Source: Candidatus Nitrosopumilus sp. (GTDB lineage: Archaea; Thermoproteota; Nitrososphaeria; Nitrososphaerales; Nitrosopumilaceae). From it: a stretch of DNA of 64,000 nt. Position numbers and translations under genes: made by a program. The notes beneath the pieces were generated by a model, which saw only the letters and a program-made list of their open reading frames with translations, was not told the origin of the DNA and ran no database searches. Position 1 is the first letter of the stretch. Each line of letters begins with the position of its first letter. This document shows positions 40,036 through 50,632 of the stretch, in pieces. Location: the NCBI GenBank assembly GCA_013215285.1, contig JABSRD010000008.1, forward strand, positions 33,406-97,405, read 5' to 3'.

Positions 40036-40956
40036 CTACTTAATTATCCCACTTCCAAGAATTCGAATAGTCGTAGATTCAGGTTTTAAGATTACAACAA
40101 TTTGTCCTTTTTTACATACAATAGGTTTTTCAAAAATTAGTTTTAACGGAGAGACAGATGTGAATTTTGCAGATTTTATTTGTAATCCAATGTTCACCAA
40201 ACATCCCTGATTTTCTGCAATATCACTCTTGTAAAATGGGCTTTTTTGAAAATCAAGTTCAAGTTCTGTTTTAACATCTACAGCCCCATCTTCAGAAATT
40301 ACATCTCCACGTCCAACTTCATCAGGTTTTACACCTTTAACTGCAAGTCCTACTCTTGCTGGAGAAATTGATTCTGATACTGGATCATCATGCATTTGAA
40401 TTGATTTTATGAGTACGTCAATTCCTGCAGGGTATAGTTTAAGATTATCATATTGTTTTATTTTTCCATTAGTTACTTTACCTAAAATTACAGTTCCAAC
40501 ACCTTTAACATCAAAACAATGATCAATTACCATTTCAGATTTACCTTCAGTAGATATTGGTTCAAGTTTGTCCATTTCTTCTTTAATTTTATCTTGATCA
40601 ACTTTGATATATTTTTCAACCACAGTTCCTTTGATCATCATATCTAATTTTGATTCATCAACTTCAAATGTATGAGATAAAATTCCTTTTTCTTTTTTTA
40701 GAGAATCAAGTGCAATGATTTGCTCGCCAGTGAATTTGTCTAGTTTATCCACATGAAATATTACATATTCTGCCAAATTGATTGCTTGGAATAATGGTTG
40801 TATTTTATCAGGGAATCCATTGGGGGTAACCCACGTTTTGATGATATCAGATTCTTTTCGATCATATAGAGAAATGTCAGATACATCACCTTTTTTTCCA
40901 AACTCTGATGCAAGATCTTGTTTACCTAAAACTACAAAATTTACAGATTTTACCAA
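40036..40956 (-). CDS. EF-Tu/SelB-like protein with degenerate GTPase domain
   Basis: EF-Tu domain 2/3-like GTVILGKVTNGKIKQYDNLKLYPAG...ISPARVGLAVKGVKPDEVGRGDVI; no GxxxxGK[ST] P-loop. Confidence 0.8.
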   Translation of the reverse strand: MVKSVNFVVLGKQDLASEFGKKGDVSDISLYDRKESDIIKTWVTPNGFPDKIQPLFQAINLAEYVIFHVDKLDKFTGEQIIALDSLKKEKGILSHTFEVDESKLDMMIKGTVVEKYIKVDQDKIKEEMDKLEPISTEGKSEMVIDHCFDVKGVGTVILGKVTNGKIKQYDNLKLYPAGIDVLIKSIQMHDDPVSESISPARVGLAVKGVKPDEVGRGDVISEDGAVDVKTELELDFQKSPFYKSDIAENQGCLVNIGLQIKSAKFTSVSPLKLIFEKPIVCKKGQIVVILKPESTTIRILGSGIIK

Positions 40957-41172
40957 TATTCACAGATGTTAATCAAGCACTAAAAACCATACGAGTGAAA
41001 TTCTAGCAAGGGTATTCAGAAAGATCTATTGAAATTTCGGAATTTTCATCTAAAATGTGTAGGTGGTATAAGATAGATTTTCTATTAGAGTACGCACTTA
41101 TTCTCATGATAAAGTGTAAAGTGTATTTTTTCTATAAAAGAATGGTGAACAAATTATACTAAACAAAATATT

Positions 41173-41925
41173 CTATGGAAATGAACTCAATACAGAAACA
41201 TAACTTGCAAATCTATGATTTTTTGGTCTGACTAATTTTTGAGAGTATTTACTGAGAGGTTTTCCAATTGCACCATTAAGACCAAGAGGACCTTTAACGT
41301 ATTTCTCTCGCTCAGCCCATTTAAGAACATCATCAGTAGGTGCATAGTGATTAATTATTTTTTTATTAATTGTGTTTTGAAAAATTTTACTATATTTTTT
41401 AGAAGATGGAACATCTTCAGTAATTGATGCCCCAAAAAAGTAAATACTCTCAACAATACCATAATTTTGTTTCTTTTTTGAAAGATATTCAAGTGTACTA
41501 AGAATTACTTGAGAACCTAAAGAATGGCCTATTAATCGAATCTTTGTTTTTGGACTAGTAGTTTTAAAATCTTCAATAAATTTACCAAGATTTCGTCCAT
41601 TTTTCTTTGCAATAATTTGGCCTACTGCAAGAGCATGTTTTGCATGTTTCATTAAATGGGCGCCAATTGTATTGGAATCATAACTATATCCAATTACAGG
41701 ATTAACATATCCTAATTTAGATAATCTATTTTTTGCTAAAAGGACTTTAGCAATTGCCCCAGCATTATCATTTCTTAAACCATGAATCATTATTGTGAAT
41801 TCTTTAGAATCAAATAATTTCTTAAAATCTTTTTTTGGATACAAATAGTAAGAATTGGTTTTGAGTGTTTTTCCATTATGTAGATCATAGTATCCCCTAG
41901 TTGAAATTCTTGGAGTAATTTTCAT
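41173..41925 (-). CDS. alpha/beta hydrolase-like protein
   Basis: RLIGHSLGSQVILSTLEYL nucleophile elbow. Confidence 0.75.
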   Translation of the reverse strand: MKITPRISTRGYYDLHNGKTLKTNSYYLYPKKDFKKLFDSKEFTIMIHGLRNDNAGAIAKVLLAKNRLSKLGYVNPVIGYSYDSNTIGAHLMKHAKHALAVGQIIAKKNGRNLGKFIEDFKTTSPKTKIRLIGHSLGSQVILSTLEYLSKKKQNYGIVESIYFFGASITEDVPSSKKYSKIFQNTINKKIINHYAPTDDVLKWAEREKYVKGPLGLNGAIGKPLSKYSQKLVRPKNHRFASYVSVLSSFP

Positions 41926-43580
41926 TATTCGGATGGCCCTAGTTGTTTTTTGAGGATTTCAATGTCTGATGCTTCGACCTTAGCAAACAATGGAGAAGCA
42001 TTACCCAATACATGACCAGAAGGGATTCCCAATTCAGACATATCACTCCAAGTTAATTCATCAATTTTTCCAGATAGTCCTAATTGCTCCCAAATTTTTT
42101 GGGCAGATTCAGGAAGAAATGAAAATAAAGCAATGGCCATACTTCTAGCTGCATTAACTGAAAGAAATACACAATTTGCAGTTCCAGGGCCTTTTTTCCA
42201 GGGTTCCTTATGTTGAAAATATTGATTAAAAAATGAAGAGAACTCCATGACTTTCTTTAGAGCCCTATCAAGATGATTCTGCTCTAAAAGTAAACCCACA
42301 TCAGTTGCAAGGCTTTTGATTTTTTGTTCAGCTTCTGTATCTTTCTCATCGAATGATTCAGTTTCAGGGACTATACCATCAAATGTCTTTTTAGTAAATC
42401 CTAAAGCACGATTAACAAAGTTTCCAAGATTTCCAATTAGTTCAGAATTAATTCTAGTTGCAAAATCATTCCAATCAAAATTCAAATCATCTTGAGAATA
42501 TGGATTGATTGAAATTAAATAATATCGAAGATAGTCTGCACGATAATTTTTCAAAAAATCTTTTAGGCCAATATACCAATTTCTGCTTTTAGAAATTTTC
42601 TTTGCTTGAAGTGTAAGATGTCCTCGAGTTGGAATATAATCAGGCAATTTGTATTCACTGTTAATTCCCAATCTCATTGCAGGTAAAAAGAGAAAATGAT
42701 GATAAACAATATCTTTTCCAATAAAGTGGTAAATATCTGCAGAATTCCAAAACTCTTTTCCATCAATTCCTTTATCATTAAGAAATTTTATTGCAGTTGA
42801 AATATACGCCAAATGATTATCAAACCATCCATAGAATACCTTACCTTCTGCAGCATCAAGAGGTACTGGAACTCCCCAAGAGATATCACGAGTGATATCC
42901 CAATCAATTAAACCAGATTTAATCCAATTTTGAACATATTTTTTAACATCTTTTTGAAGATGTTCATTTTCATCTAACCATTTGAATATAGAGTCACCAA
43001 AATTTTTGAGTTTGAAAAAATAGTGTTTTGTTTTTTCTTTAGTTGGTGGTTGTCCACATATGGAGCATTTTGGATTGATAATTTCTTCAGGAACACGACC
43101 ACAACTTTCACAAAGATCAGAATATTGGTCCTCAGCTTTACAGTCAGGACATGTGCCTTTTACATACCTGTCAGGTAAGAATTTCTTGTCATTGTTACAA
43201 TAAAATTGAATAATTTCTTTTTCATAGATATGACCAGCGTCATTTAGTTTTTGAAATACATCCTGAACAAATGCAATATTTTCAGAAGAGCTAGTCTTGT
43301 AAAAATAATCAAATCCAATGTTGAGTGCAGTAAAATCCTCATAATCTCGTTTATTCCAATGAGCAACATATTCTGCAGGTGTTTTTCCTTCTTTTTCGGA
43401 TTGAAGAAGTATAGGAGTACCATAATCATCTGTTGCACAAACATAGTATGCCTCGACTCCATTTAATTTCAAAAATCTAGTTGTTACATCTGCAGGAAGA
43501 TATGTTGATGCAACATGTCCTAAATGAATTTCTCCATTTGCATAAGGTAATGCACTAGTAATGATTGCTTTTTTGTTCAT
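41925..43580 (-). CDS. metG: methionyl-tRNA synthetase
   Basis: SALPYANGEIHLGHVAS, zinc CPDC...CSICG, KISKSRN (KMSKS). Confidence 0.97.
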   Translation of the reverse strand: MNKKAIITSALPYANGEIHLGHVASTYLPADVTTRFLKLNGVEAYYVCATDDYGTPILLQSEKEGKTPAEYVAHWNKRDYEDFTALNIGFDYFYKTSSSENIAFVQDVFQKLNDAGHIYEKEIIQFYCNNDKKFLPDRYVKGTCPDCKAEDQYSDLCESCGRVPEEIINPKCSICGQPPTKEKTKHYFFKLKNFGDSIFKWLDENEHLQKDVKKYVQNWIKSGLIDWDITRDISWGVPVPLDAAEGKVFYGWFDNHLAYISTAIKFLNDKGIDGKEFWNSADIYHFIGKDIVYHHFLFLPAMRLGINSEYKLPDYIPTRGHLTLQAKKISKSRNWYIGLKDFLKNYRADYLRYYLISINPYSQDDLNFDWNDFATRINSELIGNLGNFVNRALGFTKKTFDGIVPETESFDEKDTEAEQKIKSLATDVGLLLEQNHLDRALKKVMEFSSFFNQYFQHKEPWKKGPGTANCVFLSVNAARSMAIALFSFLPESAQKIWEQLGLSGKIDELTWSDMSELGIPSGHVLGNASPLFAKVEASDIEILKKQLGPSE

Positions 43581-43618
43581 TAGATATTTGTGAAGTGTAG
43601 TATTGAGGTTAAGAAGTT

Positions 43619-44860
43619 TTACCAGCTACTAGCATACTTTACTTGTTCTGGAGTAAGTTTATCGATTTTAACATCCATTGCCTTTAGCGCATCAAATGCT
43701 ATTTGGATGTCAATTTCTTTAGGAACATCAATGATTTTATTTTCCATTTTTTTGTGATTTTTAAGAATATACAAAACAGATAGTATTTGATTTGAGAATG
43801 ATTGTGCCATTACTTCTGGAGGATGTCCTTCTGCTGCAACCAAATTTGCAAGGCGACCTTGGCCAATTAGATAAACTATTTTTCCATTTTTCAAAGTACA
43901 TTCATCAAGATTGGGTCGTACTTCTCTAACTGATTTTGATTTTTTTAGTAAAAATGCAGCATCAATTTCTACATCAAAGTGACCAACATTTCCCATAATA
44001 GCACCATTTTTCATTTGTAAAATGTGTTCTTTTCTAATTACACTAGTCATTCCAGTACAGGTAACAAAAATATCACCAATCTTTGTTGCTTGAGACATGG
44101 GCATTACTTCAAATCCATCCATATGTGCTTCAAGAGCTTTAACAGGATCAATTTCAGTTACAATTACTTTGGAACCCATTCCATGAAATCTTGATGCAAC
44201 ACCACGTCCAACCCAACCATATCCTACAACTACAACACGTTTTGATGCCATGAGTAAATTCATTGCACGTAGATAACCATCAATTGTACTTTGTCCAGTA
44301 CCGTATCTATTATCAAACATGTGTTTTGTATATGCTTCATTAACCAAAATTACAGGATATCGCAGTTTGCCCTGATTTTCTACTGCTCTAATTCTAGTAA
44401 CACCAGCAGTAGTTTCTTCAGTTGCACCTAAAACTTTCATATCTTTGAATCTTTTATCAAAATGAGCTTTAATGTTCATGTCAGCTCCATCATCAGTTAG
44501 AATAGTTGGTTTGTGTTTGAGTACTTGATCAATACACCAATCATAATCTTTTACTGATTGACCATGCCATGCATAAACATGAATTCCTTTAGATGCTAAA
44601 AATGCAGAAATATTGTCTTGTGTGGTTAATGGGTTTCCACCACAACATGCAACAGTTGCTCCTAGTTCTTTAGCGCCCATTAGTAAAACAGAAGTCTCTT
44701 TTGTAATGTGTAAACAAAATCCAATTGTGATACCCTTTAGTGGCTTTGATTTTTTATAGCGATTAATGGTATTTTCTAGAATTTGCATGTGAGATCTAGC
44801 CCAATCATAAGATAACTTGCCTTCTTTGATCAATTTTGGACTAGTCTTTACTTTACTCAA
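43619..44860 (-). CDS. ahcY: adenosylhomocysteinase
   Basis: VVVVGYGWVGRGVASRFHGMGSKVIVTEIDPVKALEAHMDGFEVM. Confidence 0.96.
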   Translation of the reverse strand: MSKVKTSPKLIKEGKLSYDWARSHMQILENTINRYKKSKPLKGITIGFCLHITKETSVLLMGAKELGATVACCGGNPLTTQDNISAFLASKGIHVYAWHGQSVKDYDWCIDQVLKHKPTILTDDGADMNIKAHFDKRFKDMKVLGATEETTAGVTRIRAVENQGKLRYPVILVNEAYTKHMFDNRYGTGQSTIDGYLRAMNLLMASKRVVVVGYGWVGRGVASRFHGMGSKVIVTEIDPVKALEAHMDGFEVMPMSQATKIGDIFVTCTGMTSVIRKEHILQMKNGAIMGNVGHFDVEIDAAFLLKKSKSVREVRPNLDECTLKNGKIVYLIGQGRLANLVAAEGHPPEVMAQSFSNQILSVLYILKNHKKMENKIIDVPKEIDIQIAFDALKAMDVKIDKLTPEQVKYASSW

Positions 44861-44934
44861 TAATCAAAACCCGAAATCAGGCTATAAAATCCTTCATGCG
44901 AATGTAAATAAATGACAAAAGTATCAGCAAATTA

Positions 44935-45237
44935 TTGACTTGGAAGAAGATTGCTGAAAAAGGAGAAATTTCAGATGGAAAAGGTAAGGCCTTTAAAATT
45001 GAAGGTAAACAAATTGCATTATTCAATCAAGACGGATATCATGCAATGGATGATCTTTGTGTTCACCAAGATGGCTCAATTGCAGCAGGGAAATTAGAGG
45101 GGGGTATAGTAGAATGTCCATTACACTTTTGGCATTACAACATTAAAACTGGAGAACTTACGGACTATCTTAAAGACGTCAAACTAGAAACATATTCTGT
45201 TGAGACAAGAGATGATGGAATTTACGTGGATATCTAA
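44935..45237 (+). CDS. Rieske [2Fe-2S] ferredoxin-like protein
   Basis: CVHQDGSIAAGKLEGGIVECPLHFWHYNIKTGE (C-x-H...C-x-x-H). Confidence 0.93.
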   Translation: MTWKKIAEKGEISDGKGKAFKIEGKQIALFNQDGYHAMDDLCVHQDGSIAAGKLEGGIVECPLHFWHYNIKTGELTDYLKDVKLETYSVETRDDGIYVDI

Positions 45238-45311
45238 GAACAATTAGACAAAATCAAAAAAATAACTTGTTTCATTAATAATTGTAATATTTTAAAAGGA
45301 CAAAATTCTTT

Positions 45312-45722
45312 ATGCAAAAAAATCTATTAAAGAACATGAAGTTCAAAGTTCTACTCCCAGTTCTACTAGGGGTTTTAGTTATAGGGTTTACACAGTTTGC
45401 AGTTGCCGAAGAATTAGAAAAAGTAGCATACATTTCAATTAATCAAGCAGAGTTTGAGCAACCTCAATCAGTCAACAAATACCAAGAAATCATAATTAAC
45501 GGATATGTCGAAAATTATTCCAGAGGACAAACAGTAACAATTTCAATAATTAGCCCAGATGGAATTAGTGAAGAGATAAACACTTTTGCTACAAAAAAGG
45601 GGGTAGTGTTTACAATACACCACATTACTATGGATTCACAGATTGGAGAACATCAAGTGATTTTAGAATATAATGGAGAAATGGTAGCATCTACGACATT
45701 TCAAATGATAGAAAAAAAGTAA
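45312..45722 (+). CDS. secreted hypothetical protein
   Basis: N-terminal signal peptide followed by beta-rich domain. Confidence 0.65.
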   Translation: MQKNLLKNMKFKVLLPVLLGVLVIGFTQFAVAEELEKVAYISINQAEFEQPQSVNKYQEIIINGYVENYSRGQTVTISIISPDGISEEINTFATKKGVVFTIHHITMDSQIGEHQVILEYNGEMVASTTFQMIEKK

Positions 45723-45815
45723 TCCAGTATACAAGACAATTCGTACTCAATCCAAATTAATTGAAATGAGACATTAAGCATAATTTTTATTCTTACGAAT
45801 TATGCAAAATGATTA

Positions 45816-46607
45816 TTGAATCAAGACATCATAAAAGAAATTCAAAATCAAGACTATTCCAAGATTACTGAAATGATTGAGGGTTTTTTATCAGACAAAA
45901 TCACAGAATCCAATACAAATGGAATAATTTTAGGATTAAGTGGTGGAATAGATTCAGCAGTTTTAGCTTATCTTTGTAAAAGAAAACTAAAAGAGAAAAC
46001 TTTGGCAATTATAATGCCAGATACGGCAATTACGCCAAAAATAGAAACAGAAAATGCAATGAAAATGATTGCATTAACTGGAATAGAATACAAGTTAATC
46101 GATATCAAACCAATTGTAAATGAGTATACTATGTATCTTGAACCAAATGACAAATCCAAAGGAAATCTAAGAGCACGAATTAGAACTAATATTTTGTATT
46201 ACTATGCAAACTCTAAAAATTATCTAGTTTTAGGATCAAGTGATAAAAGTGAAAATCTAATTGGTTATTTTACAAAATTTGGAGATGGTGCATCAGATAT
46301 TACTCCAATAATTTCATTATACAAACTCCAAGTAAGAGAGATAGCAAAATACCTCGGAGTTCCAGACAATATCATTTCAAAAAAGAGTAGTCCACATTTA
46401 TTGGAAGATCATGAAGCTGAAAAAGAATTGGGTGCATCATATGAAGAAATTGATTCTATTTTGTATTGTTTGATTGAAAAAAAATTATCTGTTGGGGAAA
46501 CAGTGAAAATTACTTTAATTGAAAAATCAATGGTAGAGAAAATTTATGAATTGAATGTAAACAGTGAACATAAAAGATTGTCAGCAGCAAAACCAGATAG
46601 TGAATAA
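45816..46607 (+). CDS. nadE: NAD synthetase
   Basis: LGLSGGIDSAVLAYLCKRK, VLGSSDKSENLIGYFTKFGDGASDITPI; TTG start. Confidence 0.95.
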   Translation: MNQDIIKEIQNQDYSKITEMIEGFLSDKITESNTNGIILGLSGGIDSAVLAYLCKRKLKEKTLAIIMPDTAITPKIETENAMKMIALTGIEYKLIDIKPIVNEYTMYLEPNDKSKGNLRARIRTNILYYYANSKNYLVLGSSDKSENLIGYFTKFGDGASDITPIISLYKLQVREIAKYLGVPDNIISKKSSPHLLEDHEAEKELGASYEEIDSILYCLIEKKLSVGETVKITLIEKSMVEKIYELNVNSEHKRLSAAKPDSE

Positions 46608-46608
46608 A

Positions 46609-47997
46609 ATGAAAATACAAGATACATTATCAAATTCAGAACAAGTGTTAGATATTTCAAAAAAAGTGAAAATCTATCTTTGTGGAGTGACAGTTTATGA
46701 TGAATCACACATTGGTCATGCAAGAACCATAATAGTTTTTGATGTTTTAAGAAAATATTTAGAAAAAAAAGGGGTGGAGATAGAATTTATTCAAAATTTT
46801 ACAGATGTGGATGATAAAATCATCAATAGAGCACAAAAAGAGAACACTACTGCAGCAATGATTAGTACTAGATATATTGAAAATTATTTCAAAGATTTTG
46901 ATGGACTAAATGTTAAACGTGCAACAAACTATCCAAAAGCTACAGAACACATTGAAGATATTATCAAATTTATTGAAAAATTAATAGAAAAACAAGTTGC
47001 ATATACTACTAAAAATGGCGTCTATTTTTCCATATCAAAATTTCCAGAATATGGAAAATTATCAAAAAAGAAAATAGATGAACTACAATCAGGAGCAAGA
47101 ATTGAAGTAGACGAGTCAAAAAAAGATCCGTTAGATTTTGCAGTGTGGAAGTTCTCAGATGTAGAACCTGTATGGGATAGTCCATGGGGAGAAGGTAGAC
47201 CAGGATGGCACATAGAATGCTCTGCAATGAGTATAAAATATCTTGGAGAAAATTTTGACATACACGGAGGAGGAAGAGATCTAATTTTTCCCCATCATGA
47301 AAATGAGATTGCACAATCAGAATCATGTACAGGAGTGTCATTTGCAAAGATTTGGATGCATGTTGGAATGGTAACAATTAATGGTGAAAAAATGTCAAAA
47401 TCGCTTGGCAATATAAAATCAATAAAACATGTTTTAGAGAATTGGGGTCCAAACATTATACGATTATTTTGTCTGTCAGGACACTATTCAAAACCAATTG
47501 ATTATTCTGACGAATTATTAAAAGAGAATCTCACAAAATGGAGACAAGCTGAAACATGTTATTATGAATTAATTCATGTAATTAGTGAAAATCACGAAGA
47601 AATCAATCCAGTAATTGAAAAAATAAGTATAGAATTTGACAGTGCATTAGATAGTGATTTTAACACACATCTGGCATTATCTGCATTTTTCCAACTTGTC
47701 AAAGAAGCAAATAGATTAGTAGCTGATGAAAAACTTGGAAAAGAAGATGCTAAAATCATCAAAACTGAATTTGAAAGAATGATGGAGATATTAGGATTAA
47801 TTATTCCAAAAATTACAGAAAAAGAAAAACAAGAAATAGACGATTTAATTAAAAACAGAGAAAAATTTAGAAAAGAAAAACAATTTGAAGACGCAGACAA
47901 AATTAGAGAAAAACTAAATGAGATGAATATTGAATTGATTGATCATAAAGGAAAAACAATCTGGATGAAAAAAGAAAACATTAAAGCAGAAAATTAA
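46609..47997 (+). CDS. cysS: cysteinyl-tRNA synthetase
   Basis: YLCGVTVYDESHIGHARTIIVFDVLRKYL, WHIECSAMS, KMSKSLGN; the 46564 start in the ORF track overlaps nadE, ATG at 46609 is more likely. Confidence 0.96.
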   Translation: MKIQDTLSNSEQVLDISKKVKIYLCGVTVYDESHIGHARTIIVFDVLRKYLEKKGVEIEFIQNFTDVDDKIINRAQKENTTAAMISTRYIENYFKDFDGLNVKRATNYPKATEHIEDIIKFIEKLIEKQVAYTTKNGVYFSISKFPEYGKLSKKKIDELQSGARIEVDESKKDPLDFAVWKFSDVEPVWDSPWGEGRPGWHIECSAMSIKYLGENFDIHGGGRDLIFPHHENEIAQSESCTGVSFAKIWMHVGMVTINGEKMSKSLGNIKSIKHVLENWGPNIIRLFCLSGHYSKPIDYSDELLKENLTKWRQAETCYYELIHVISENHEEINPVIEKISIEFDSALDSDFNTHLALSAFFQLVKEANRLVADEKLGKEDAKIIKTEFERMMEILGLIIPKITEKEKQEIDDLIKNREKFRKEKQFEDADKIREKLNEMNIELIDHKGKTIWMKKENIKAEN

Positions 47998-48000
47998 AAA

Positions 48001-48077
48001 TTAGTTTACACTAATTAGTTTATACTAATTATTTTTGTGCGCAAAAAAATTAGGTGAATCTAATTAGTTGTATCTAA
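48001..48077. promoter_or_regulatory. four TTAG-N6-CTAA operator-like palindromes in two abutting pairs
   Basis: 48001..48014, 48015..48028, 48050..48063, 48064..48077, immediately upstream of ORF 48118. Confidence 0.6.
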
Positions 48078-48117
48078 TTTTCGTAGTGTTTAATAGAATT
48101 ATTCACAAATATAATAC

Positions 48118-48399
48118 ATGAATGTATGGAATAAATTTTGGCAATGGTATGAAAATAAAATACTAGGAAGTATAATCATTATTGCAGTTATACAATTTAT
48201 ACAAATACCTCACATGATATGGAATTTAGATATAATGTTAGAAGCAGGAATTGTATCAAGAGTTCATCCAGTTATTGATTGGTTCCTGTATGGAGTGGAC
48301 TTGATTGAAATAATTTCAATAATTAATGTTGGAATGATAATGTTCAGTCTAATTAAGAAGAGACGAGCTAAAAAACAAGTTGCAGCAAAAATGACATAA
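48118..48399 (+). CDS. small membrane protein
   Basis: Two hydrophobic helices, basic C-terminus. Confidence 0.65.
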   Translation: MNVWNKFWQWYENKILGSIIIIAVIQFIQIPHMIWNLDIMLEAGIVSRVHPVIDWFLYGVDLIEIISIINVGMIMFSLIKKRRAKKQVAAKMT

Positions 48400-48425
48400 A
48401 CACCATCAGATTTTTTTGTTAAAAC

Positions 48426-49637
48426 CTAAAAGAAATCAGACAGAGTCGTTTGTCTAATTATTTTTAAAATGTTTCCATGAACGAGCCATTCAGATTTGCT
48501 AATGCTCATTTTATTTGATGCCAAAATGAGTGCATCATCAAAGTTCTCAGTTATTGTAGGCTTTTGTTTCATAGCCTCGCGAATACCTTCACGAACTTGC
48601 CATACACCAACAGGAATAGCATACTCTGGCCTAATTTCTCTGAGAATTACAACTCCTGCTTGGATTTTCTTTTCAGACAAGTATTCTACAACCCCCAATT
48701 TAGCTGCAAAATAAGCACCAGCTATGGCTGGCGGATGATGAATTCCACGTGCATCCTCATAATCAGACCCAAATCCTAAGATTCCATTTGAATACCAAGC
48801 TTCAATCATTTCATAGATCCATCTGTGAGGAAACAAGACAATAGAGAAAACGTTTCCCAAGTGTTCATATGAAAAGACCCTACATGAATCAATCAAACTA
48901 TAATCTAAAATTTTATCTGTAAGCGATTTAGAAATAATATCATCAGTTGCAGTAATGCTCCATTTAGTTGGAACCAGTTTTCTTTTTTGTCCAAGCATTC
49001 CAACACTAAAGCATTTTTGAATTTTAGAAATTTCAATTCCTGAATTATATAAATTTAAAACTGCATCTTGTGCTTTCAAATCTTTGTCATAAAATATTTT
49101 TTCAATTGATTTTACAGAAGAGGTTCCAGAAAATTTTACAGTTTTTATTTCACCAATTGGACCAAAAGGAGCACTCTCACCATCAAGAGACACGCTAGAT
49201 GATAATGCCTTTTGAAATGTCAAATCAGAATCAATTGGCTTTGAAGACATTGCAACTTCTTGGAGATTTTCAATGTATCTTCCTTCTGTTTGAGTAATTG
49301 AAATTTTTTGTGTTCCACGAACTAAATTTAATCTAAAATTAATAATTTCTTCAAGAGATTGTCCTTTCCACTTTTCAGGACTATCAAGTAGACTTGTGTC
49401 GCCATGAATTGGCGGGACCATTGGACCAACAAAGACTTTGGGATAATTGTAAGAGCCAACAAAAACAGATGGGGGACTAGTGCCACTAATTGAATCAGAA
49501 GAGAATAGATTCCCATATTTTGAGAGGGTTTCATGCCATTTTGCCAAAATTGCACGTCGTATATCTTGAGAATCAGAAGACATGTATTTTGTGCCTAAAT
49601 TATGCATATTAACATGCCTGATCAAAGACTTTGACAA
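48426..49637 (-). CDS. Nre-family DNA repair protein
   Basis: SPPSVFVGSYNYPKVFVGPMVPP...; C-terminal QTTLSDFF PIP box. Confidence 0.85.
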   Translation of the reverse strand: MSKSLIRHVNMHNLGTKYMSSDSQDIRRAILAKWHETLSKYGNLFSSDSISGTSPPSVFVGSYNYPKVFVGPMVPPIHGDTSLLDSPEKWKGQSLEEIINFRLNLVRGTQKISITQTEGRYIENLQEVAMSSKPIDSDLTFQKALSSSVSLDGESAPFGPIGEIKTVKFSGTSSVKSIEKIFYDKDLKAQDAVLNLYNSGIEISKIQKCFSVGMLGQKRKLVPTKWSITATDDIISKSLTDKILDYSLIDSCRVFSYEHLGNVFSIVLFPHRWIYEMIEAWYSNGILGFGSDYEDARGIHHPPAIAGAYFAAKLGVVEYLSEKKIQAGVVILREIRPEYAIPVGVWQVREGIREAMKQKPTITENFDDALILASNKMSISKSEWLVHGNILKIIRQTTLSDFF

Positions 49638-49682
49638 TTAGTTAGCATATGATGTTTAAGGATCAACACATTACCAAACCAC

Positions 49683-50606
49683 ATGTCAATTAAGAGAATA
49701 GTCTCTTTTTTACCCAGTGCAACAGAATTACTTTACGAGTTTGGAGTGCAAGACAATCTTTATGGTGTTACACATGAATGCGGATATCCAGCAGAAGCAT
49801 CTTTAAAACTACAAGTGATAGATTCTGTAATAAATTCAGACAAGTTGACCAGTAAAGAAATTGATACGATGACTTGTCAATTAATAAATGACAAAAAAGA
49901 TATTTTTACTTTAAATGAAAAAAACATCATAGAAGCTAATCCAGATCTCATAATATCACAAGAAACGTGTGAAGTATGTGCAGCATACACTGATCAAGTC
50001 AGTAAAGCAGTAAAAATTCTTGAAAAAAAACCAATTCTGCATTCAATAGATCCTCACAATCTACAAGAAATAATAGATTCTGTAACAGAGTTGGGTAAAA
50101 TTTTAGAAAAAGAAACTAAAGCAAAAGAAATCATAGATTCACTTGAAAAAAGAATTCAGATTGTAAAAAAAATTCAAAATAATAATAGGCCTAAAGTTCT
50201 TGCAATTGAATGGATTGAGCCATTTTTTACTGCAGGTCATTGGGTCCCAGAAATGATACACATTGCAGGAGGGAATAACATGATCAGTAAAATTGGAGAA
50301 CATTCAAGACGTTTAGACATTCAAGAGATCATAGAGTCTGATCCAGACATAATTATCATGATGCCATGTGGCTTTGATACAAAACGTACAATTTTAGAAT
50401 ACAACAACATACTGAAAAAAAATAAAAACTGGAATTCTCTTAAAGCTGTAAAAAATAATCAGATTTTTGCAGTAGATGCAAATTCATTTTTTAGTAAACC
50501 AAGCATAAGGACCATAGAAGGATTAGAAATACTTGCTAAAATTATTCAGCCAAATAAATTTGAAAACATAAAAATCACAAAAGATTCATTTTCACAAATT
50601 TGTTAA
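49683..50606 (+). CDS. ABC-type cobalamin/Fe3+-siderophore substrate-binding-like protein (BtuF-like)
   Basis: RIVSFLPSATELLYEFGVQDNLYGVTHECGYP...EANPDLIISQETCEVCAAY. Confidence 0.88.
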   Translation: MSIKRIVSFLPSATELLYEFGVQDNLYGVTHECGYPAEASLKLQVIDSVINSDKLTSKEIDTMTCQLINDKKDIFTLNEKNIIEANPDLIISQETCEVCAAYTDQVSKAVKILEKKPILHSIDPHNLQEIIDSVTELGKILEKETKAKEIIDSLEKRIQIVKKIQNNNRPKVLAIEWIEPFFTAGHWVPEMIHIAGGNNMISKIGEHSRRLDIQEIIESDPDIIIMMPCGFDTKRTILEYNNILKKNKNWNSLKAVKNNQIFAVDANSFFSKPSIRTIEGLEILAKIIQPNKFENIKITKDSFSQIC

Positions 50607-50632
50607 AAGGTATTGTTAGGCACAAATAGAGG

